From: Lolium rigidum
Lineage: Eukaryota; Streptophyta; Magnoliopsida; Poales; Poaceae
Direction of reading: 5' to 3'
NCBI RefSeq assembly: GCF_022539505.1
Contig: NC_061510.1
Coordinates: 93,574,292 to 93,638,291 of the forward strand
DNA: 64,000 bases
Shown piece by piece: positions 57,969 through 64,000 of the stretch. The position numbers were made by a program, and so were the translations under genes. The notes beneath the pieces were generated by a model. That model had not been told where the DNA came from. It was given only the letters and a program-made list of their open reading frames with translations, and did no database searches. Every line of letters begins with the position of its first letter. Position 1 is the stretch's first letter.

Positions 57969-60200
57969 TCTTTGCTTCTTACCTCGAATCCCCATGGCAT
58001 AGCTGCCTATCTCTCAATTCTTCCCTCCAATCCCCATCCCCTTGATATGTAGTTGATTTGAAACTAGAAAATAACTCTACTTTGTTGGATTTAGTGCGTG
58101 GTTGGAATACACATTAAAACTGATCTACTCCATACTATTTTTGTGTGTAAATCCATTAGGTAGGTCCACTTTAGTTCAAGTCTTCAAGATACATCCATTG
58201 AGAAATTTTACAAAAGAAAAGGAGATTTTGCATTTGCAGCTGTCGAAGGTTGTTCCTTTGTTTTACAAGAATTTCATGCAATATTTTTTGGCACTATAGA
58301 TAATTGGCCCTCCCTTTGTTTCGCCCCACGCTCCGCCGGTGCTTTCCGGTGCAATGGTGCTTCCAGGTGCAGTGCTCGGGTGCTTCGAAGTACATGTCTT
58401 GCACTTTCAAGCGCAAGGCGCTTGTATTAGTTTTGAAGTATGAAAAAGAAGTTTGTCAAAATCTATTAACGTGGCAAAATAGAAAATACAGACGCATCCA
58501 TCATAAGAAAAATATCACCCAGACACTCTGTTTTTACGATACTTGTCAAGTATGATAGGCGCCACATGTAAAAAATAGAGGAAACTGTAGATCTTTGCAA
58601 AATTCAGCATTTTCTAGTGATTTCAAAACAATATAGGGAAAATAAAGAAAAAAACGTTCATTTTGTTGGTGCACCCCAGCCAAGGTACAAACGCAGGCGA
58701 CGCTGGACTGTTGACGTTCGGACGGTTGGGAGTTTGGGCCATCCGACAGCACCGTGCGCTTAGGAGGTGTGTGTTTGGCCAGCAATGTCCAGGTTGAGCA
58801 TGAGTCTACTAGAGTTGCGAGTGGGCTGTACAAGTGACTCATGTCTGGGCTGGTCTTTTCTCTGACGCCTGCTCTAGAATCCTACTCCCTCTATTTTAAA
58901 TGAGTGTCGTATTTTTTTCCTATCTACACAGTACATTTGTTTCTAGATAAAAGTGATATATGCTTATTTTAAATCTGAAGTAATGTTATCTTAAAATATA
59001 ACAACTGCGCTGGAATTTGCCACATGAGGGCTACCCTTTCGTCTCGGTCCACGACTGCTGGTGTGGCCACTAGCGCACCTGAAGCCCGAAGAGCCTATTA
59101 ATTCAAGGGAAGAATCCAACGATAATTGTAGTTACAGTTCTACCACGTGCGCAACATCGGGTGGTGGGAGCAACGCCTGAGTGAATAACTATCTCAACTC
59201 TACTCACATACTGATGCCTATCTTTATGGCGATGTCTCATAATAGATAGCAACGTGTGCTCATCGATCTTTCAGATCGGCAAAGATGGTGCATTTTTGGA
59301 TCTGGAAATGGCGAAGGCTCAGCGTCTCTTCCAACGTGTGTTTAGGTGGCGGCTACTAGCTTCGACACGTGTAGGAAACCCTAGAAATGGTTATGTATTT
59401 TTTTTCCTTTAAGGCTCTATTTGCAAAGTTTTCGTAACAGTTTTTTTCTCCTAAACTGTCTATTCGTTTTTAGATTTTTAAAACTAAGTTACTTGATTTT
59501 TATTATAATAAACTACGTGATTGCTCTAAGGGAAAAAAAAAACTAGGGCAAGTAGTGGCAGCTAGGAGCCTACGACAACGTTCTTTCAGTCTCTTCTTCC
59601 CGTCACCACGTACCGTGATCGGTACACGCTAACGGCACTTGCCACTTGGAAAAGGGGTATCTACAATGTATAGCACCTGGCAATCATAGATGAACAGGCT
59701 CCGCTGCCTCCTACTGACCAGCACCACTTCCCCCAGGGTTTGGCACGGCGCCGAATCATCATCACCACCACCACCAGTTCAGAGCCTAGACCGGCCGCGC
59801 GCGTGAACTGCACAGGATAAACGGCGTGCATGCACTCGAGTGCTTGTACCTTCGTCGGATCCTCACACCGACCGGCTGCCGCGCGAGCTCATTGATGTTT
59901 CCGTTGGTTTTCGTCGTCGACCGGGGACAGAGGGAAAGCAGCGGCACGTACGTCCGGACGTGACCGTTGATCCACCATGCATACGTCTGCCCTCTGTCGT
60001 CTGCACCGTCGGTGCAAATTAACGGGCGTATTTGCAACGGTTTATCCTAGCTAGTACCCTGACAGGGCAAAAGTAGCTAACAACTGATGCTGTGTTGGAA
60101 GCTTGCAATCAGGTAGAACAACACTGTAGCCACACACTCTCAGCTGCGAACATAGCTAACATTGTCACTCTAGCTAATATTTGAACATAGCGAGAATGTT
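57969..60200. other. Unrecognised intergenic DNA
   Basis: No gene family recognised. A decayed Stowaway-type end lies at 58880-58990 (ctccctctattttaaatgag). 59700-60050 is C-rich with a short 'caccaccaccacc' run. Confidence 0.35.
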
Positions 60201-60206
60201 AGGCGA

Positions 60207-60560
60207 CGTCGACATTGATTTTACCATATCTACTCGTCGGCTCATCTTCCGAACGTTCTTTTTTTCTTTCCAGTTTCACAAATTTTCGGTAACACAAACT
60301 TCCATGGCCATTCTACTACATGGTTGAATCGGTTCACTATGGAGAAACTGCCATACTATGCATGCGGACATCGCAAATGTTTCATGCAACCCTAAATCAA
60401 TGAGGACATGACATCGTTCTCTTTGCTGACTTACTAGATATGTATTCCATAACTTTTTTTTCTTCGAAAAGGAGGATGACACCCTGCCTCTGCGTCGAAT
60501 GATGCACAAAGCCATATATTATTGATTAATTTAACAACGACATAATGGTTCCTCAACAGA
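60207..60560 (+). repeat. Third, partial copy of the duplicated segment
   Basis: Matches the first part of copy A and of the adjacent copy B (gacattgattttaccatatc, ttgaatcggttcactatgga, atcgcaaatgtttcatgcaa). So this part of copy B is tandemly doubled. Confidence 0.65.
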
Positions 60561-60579
60561 AGTTCACTCTCTGACTGTT

Positions 60580-61670
60580 ATGCAGCATCGGCATTGATTT
60601 TTTCTACCCATCACTCATCTTTTGAATCTTTTTTCCTTTCCCGCCTCGCTAAGTTTACCGATAGCACAAATTGCCGCCCCAATTCTAGTACAAGGTTGAA
60701 TTAGTTCACCATGGAGAAATTGCCACCATTCGAACCAAATATACGATGCCGACATCGCAAACATTTCATGTAACCCCGAGTGATTGAGGACACGTGATCA
60801 TTTTCCTTGCCGACTGACTAGATGTTCCTAACTACTGATCTGGAGCGATCCTTAACAAAAGCTCGATCTAACTCTTTTCAGACCTCAACAGCTCTCCGGA
60901 ATTTGAAAACGACCTGCCATATATCTTCAGCACCCTGGCAGTAGATCAGGCATTGAGTATTGACAAGGACGTGGAATAGCGGTATCGTGATCTTGCTTCG
61001 TGTGATACAACCATACATATAGGATCGGAGGGCCACCAAACACTTGTGTATTCTAAATGGAGACCTACACCCAAAAGCGTTTTCTCACTACACACGTCTG
61101 CTTATGCTTCCGGCTGTTCTAGATACCCCAAAATATACAAAACTATTGCCAAAAAGAAATCACTATGCACTGTAGACATGTTAATTAGTTGATCGCTCCA
61201 CAAAAGAAGCAGGACCATAGAAAAATATAAAGACGCACCTGCACATACATACACAAGGATTGAGATGTACGGCCTACCGATCGACCGACGACTGAAGCGT
61301 GGTACGTCGCATACCGACGGCGACCTGACACCATTATACAAGATACGACAACTGTTCATCAGTGTACGCATGCATCCATATTTGTTTAGTTTTTCGCTTG
61401 GTTTCCAAGCATGATAATGTAGCAAGTGGAGCAGAGGATGCAAAAGGCATATGTGGTTAGTTATTATACGCTGGAAGCCTAGAACACGTATGTAAGGGAT
61501 ATGGACGACAGGAGGCTGCATTTGTCAATGGTCACAAAGAAAAATCGGTGCACGAGTGAGGAAGGAGATGCAGTGAGAGTGTGGCTTTCGACTATAATAC
61601 TGCGAGGCAGTCACCTGCCAAGCTTGTTCTGATATCACCTTCCACTGGGACAGGGAAATTTGGAGCTTTA
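60580..61670 (+). repeat. Duplicated segment, copy B
   Basis: Direct-orientation relative of 17620-19450. It lacks the Stowaway and the GGGCTCC MITE, so it gives the pre-insertion state at both places. Ends near 'tgggacagggaaatttgg'. Confidence 0.75.
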
Positions 61671-61909
61671 GCTGCGCTCTGTCCAGTAAAGAAGAACATG
61701 AAGATCAGAATCCAGGAAAGTATGTCTTCTACCAATTTCTATACTTAATCTGGTGCCAATTTCCGAGGGCTCATTTTACCCAATGTGTTGAGTTATAGGC
61801 AAAGCTAAGGGAGCTGCAACTTGATACTAACATTGAGGACGACATCATTTCGAATCATTCGGCGAACAGAGAATAATAGTACTTGGCAGCTTCGACAAAG
61901 AAGACACAA

Positions 61910-62122
61910 TTCCTCAAGCCGAGATGAACACCGTGGTGTGGCAGATTTTGGCCCATCGTAAAACCAAGTTCTTCATTTGGCTTGCAATCACAAACCGGCT
62001 TTGGGTGGCCGACCTTTTGCTGAAAAGAAGTTGACCAAATTGTGGATAATGCCGACTTTGCAAACATGTTCCAAGGTTGGCCTCGCACCTTTTTTTTCCA
62101 AGTGCCGTTGCATGCACCGCTC
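61910..62122 (+). pseudogene. LINE reverse-transcriptase C-terminal zinc-finger (zf-RVT) remnant
   Basis: Plus strand: MNTVVWQILAHRKTKFFIWL, AITNRLWVADLLLKRS, a stop where Trp is usual, then PNCG, another stop, CRLCKHVP. The pattern W-K-FFIWL-RLWVADLLLKR-PNCG-CRLC is that of the zf-RVT domain at the end of plant LINE ORF2 products. Two stops make it inactive. It is cut at 62122 by the Tourist-type element; sequence after 63899 may be its continuation, but I could not confirm a frame. Confidence 0.65.
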
Positions 62123-62125
62123 TAA

Positions 62126-63896
62126 GAGCATCTCCAGTCGCGTCCCCCAAACCGTCCCCCAAAGCGATTTGGGGCGCGCCGGACAAAAAAAGCGTTCCAG
62201 CCGCGTCCCCCAAAGCCCTTTTTTTTCCGGCGCGGCCCGATACGGTGTCCGGCGCCCCGAGCCCGTCCCCGTCCCACAGGGGACGCTCCGGGGACACCGG
62301 ACACAACGAAAAGCGAGGCGGGGAGTGGCGGGGCCGACGCGTCAGCGGCACGGAAGGCTAAAACCCCGTCGCCTACCTTTGGTCAAGCGACGTTAATGGC
62401 GTCCCTGTTTTCCCAGGCGACGCAGGGACGCGTCTCGTCGTGCATGGCCGCGTGGCCGTCCGCGCCGGAGTTATTGCGTGCAACCACCCGCTGCCGCCGC
62501 TGTTTCAAGACGCCCTCCGGTTATCGCCGCTCATCATAATCCTTCTCGTCGCCGCCGCCTCCCCTTCCCGGATCCTCTACTCGCCGCTCAAAAATGTCGT
62601 CCTCCCGCAAGATCGCCGCGGCGAACGGCTTCGGCCGCGGCAGCCTCATCGTGGCGGAGGCGTGGGCGCCGTACCACGCCCGGTATCCGGTCCCCGCCGG
62701 ACGTGCGGCTGCCAGCGCGGCCGGCGGCTGGAAGATGGCCGTGAACGGCATTGGCATCCCGCCGCCGCCGAAGCCAGACACGCAGCAATGGCGGGACGCC
62801 ATCAAGGCCCGTCGGGCTCAACTCACCGCCGAGGAGCGGGCGGATCCGACATGGGCGGCCAAGGACAACGACGACTGGTGGACGACGTACTTCAAGGCCA
62901 AGTACGACGTTGAGCTGCACAGCACCGACGGGCTCATCGGCGGGCCCAACGAGCCGGAACAGGGAAGGCCGCGCCTCGTTGCGGGGCGTTCCGGGCGTAC
63001 CCTCGAGAACGTCATCCGCGGCCTCCGCAACGGCGCTCCGCGGGCCGGAGATGCCGTCGTCGCCGCCGCCTTCTCCTCAATGGCAGCCGAGGAGGACGAC
63101 GTACTCGTCCTCCTCGCACTCTTCTTCCTCGGGGCCGGCGCGATCGACGCCGTCGTCGTCGTACCGGTCGGCGCCGTATACCGTTCCCAAACGGGAGGTC
63201 AAGGAGGAGCCGGCGGACGCCCGTCAACACGAGGCGTGGCGGTAGCGGCAGCGGGCGGCAGCAAGGGAGGCGCGGCGGCGCCCTCCTCATCCCGAAGCCG
63301 GAGGTGAAGGAGGAGCCGGAGGAAGCGTCGCGAGGCGGCGGCCGCCGGCGGAGTACGAGCGGCAGCAGCGGCTCATCGCCGGCAGCCGACGACCCCGAGG
63401 ACCGCCCGGGGCTGCGGGCGGCGTTCTTGGCGTCCATGGACGACAAGGACGCCCGGAGGGGCGACCCGGACGCGGCGATCGCCATGTCCATCCGCGACTC
63501 CGGCAAGCCGGCTGGTGGACCTCACCGACGACGGCGAGGCAGGACCAAGCGGCTTGGTGAAGGACGAGCCCGTGGACGAGCCCGTCGACGAGCGCGTCAA
63601 GCAGGAGGTCGTCACCGACGAGATGTACAACTTCCGGCAGTACTACGACGCCTCCGGCCGCCGCAAGTGGTTCTAGATTAGGTTTAGTTTTAAAGTTAGT
63701 CAAATTTCGTTCGAATCTATGTAAGTTTGGACGAATCTAATCGAATCTAGTCAAGTTTAAAATTTGCGAAATTTTGTTTGGGGGACGCGACTGGGGAGCG
63801 ACGTCCCCCAAACGCGGCACGAACGAAACACGTCCCCCAAACGCTCAATCCGGCGCGGTTTGGGGGACGGTTTGGGGGACGCGACTGGAGATGCTC
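62126..63896 (+). mobile_element. Tourist/Harbinger-type element carrying a long ORF, 1771 bp
   Basis: Ends GAGCATCTCCAGTCGCGTCC and its inverted copy, with TAA on both sides (62123-62125 and 63897-63899). The termini hold repeated 'gtcccccaaa' units. Order: TIR, GC-rich subterminal and leader (with cgttaatggc near 62390, a motif also found on the minus strand upstream of the B3 ORF near 6928), ORF (62594-63676), short AT-rich 3' part, TIR. No transposase. Confidence 0.88.
62594..63676 (+). pseudogene. Element-borne ORF: PPxP/RRA module plus VKxE motifs, frameshifted
   Basis: ATG at 62594 (MSSSRKIAAANGFGRGS). Residues ~20-150 carry LIVAEAWAPYHARYPVP, GGWKMAVNGIGIPPPPKPD, TQQWRDAIKARRAQLTAEER, ADPTWAAKDNDDWWTTYF and RSGRTLENVIRGLRNG, the same module as in the ORF at 29564. 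The frame then shifts near 63045, after 63235 and near 63510. In the successive frames one reads PKREVKEEPADA, PKPEVKEEPEEA, AAFLASMDDKDARRGDPDAA, LVDLTDDGEAGPSGL, VKDEPVDEPVDERVKQEV and a final YYDASGRRKWF, stop at 63674-63676. The region ahead of the tail is Ser/Pro- and acid-rich, probably disordered. Four V-K-x-E sites and a V-D-L-T-D-D segment resemble SUMO attachment and SUMO-binding motifs; that is inference only. Family function unknown to me. Confidence 0.6.
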
Positions 63897-63899
63897 TAA

Positions 63900-64000
63900 G
63901 GGCTCATAAAAAGGTATGTAACGCATAGGAACGATTGAATGCGTTAAACCAGCTTGCATTGGGTTGGACAGCAACATGATAATTCATAGGCGCCAAAGTT
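63900..64000. other. Flank of the Tourist-type element, possibly LINE continuation
   Basis: Resumes after the TAA target copy (gggctcataaaaaggtatgt...). If the LINE remnant at 61910-62122 was the target, this is its downstream part, but no clear domain is readable in 100 bp. Confidence 0.3.

Noticed and set aside
62478..63245. Other long GC-rich frames overlapping the element ORF (both strands)
   Set aside because: They overlap the frame that carries the shared module. Only the segments that continue it after shifts were kept.

Overview
The window looks like intergenic, transposon-saturated DNA from a temperate grass (Pooideae: the Triticeae, Lolium/Festuca or Avena group). The clues are three copies of an Athila-lineage LTR element whose LTR begins TGATACGTCTCC (Sabrina-like), a BARE/WIS/Angela-like LTR start, Stowaway and Tourist MITEs, CACTA elements with 'gccgtcggc' or 'gcaccggtt' subterminal repeats, and LINE 3' ends. 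Family names are from memory and were not searched. Two runs of 100 N (27272-27371 and 52609-52708) split the window into three contigs. I see no intact ordinary host gene: the gene-like pieces (a B3-domain ORF and an F-box/DUF295 ORF) are broken and lie in or beside transposon sequence. No tRNA, rRNA or CRISPR array was seen.

Layout. 1-3503: 5' end of a minus-strand Gypsy element with a spliced 'gypsy-type transposon' ORF. 3504-5194: 3' end of another Gypsy element. 5195-10965: mostly unrecognised AT-rich DNA, with a CACTA terminus and a B3-domain pseudogene. 10966-13561: minus-strand Helitron-like element. 13611-14507: broken PIF/Harbinger transposase. 14510-16819: Gypsy 3' end full of short tandem repeats. 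17600-19690: a segment duplicated again at 60.2-61.7 kb, here carrying a Stowaway, a MITE and a LINE fragment nested in that MITE. 20261-27174: minus-strand half of a nested stack (Stowaway > Copia > Sabrina-like). 27175-28203: LTR spanning the first gap. 29242-34000: gene-bearing Tourist/Harbinger-type element, internally deleted MULE, and long-TIR foldback element. 34683-43898: plus-strand half of the same nested stack. 43899-47580: DNA-transposon-like sequence with a solo LTR and an F-box/DUF295 pseudogene. 47580-52608: third Sabrina-like copy. 52709-64000: BARE-like LTR, complete CACTA element, Tourist-type deletion derivative, solo Gypsy LTR, duplicated segment, LINE piece, and a second gene-bearing Tourist-type element.

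Two observations stand out. First, a Stowaway MITE, the Copia element inside it, and the Sabrina-like element inside that are each cut in two, with matching target-site duplications on halves in opposite orientation 14-17 kb apart. An inversion between inverted Sabrina-like copies (or an assembly error) explains all three. Second, two independent Tourist/Harbinger-type elements (29242-30321 and 62126-63896) carry ORFs sharing a protein module, and a short derivative (56433-57089) keeps the ends but not the ORF. This suggests an element family that encodes its own non-transposase protein.
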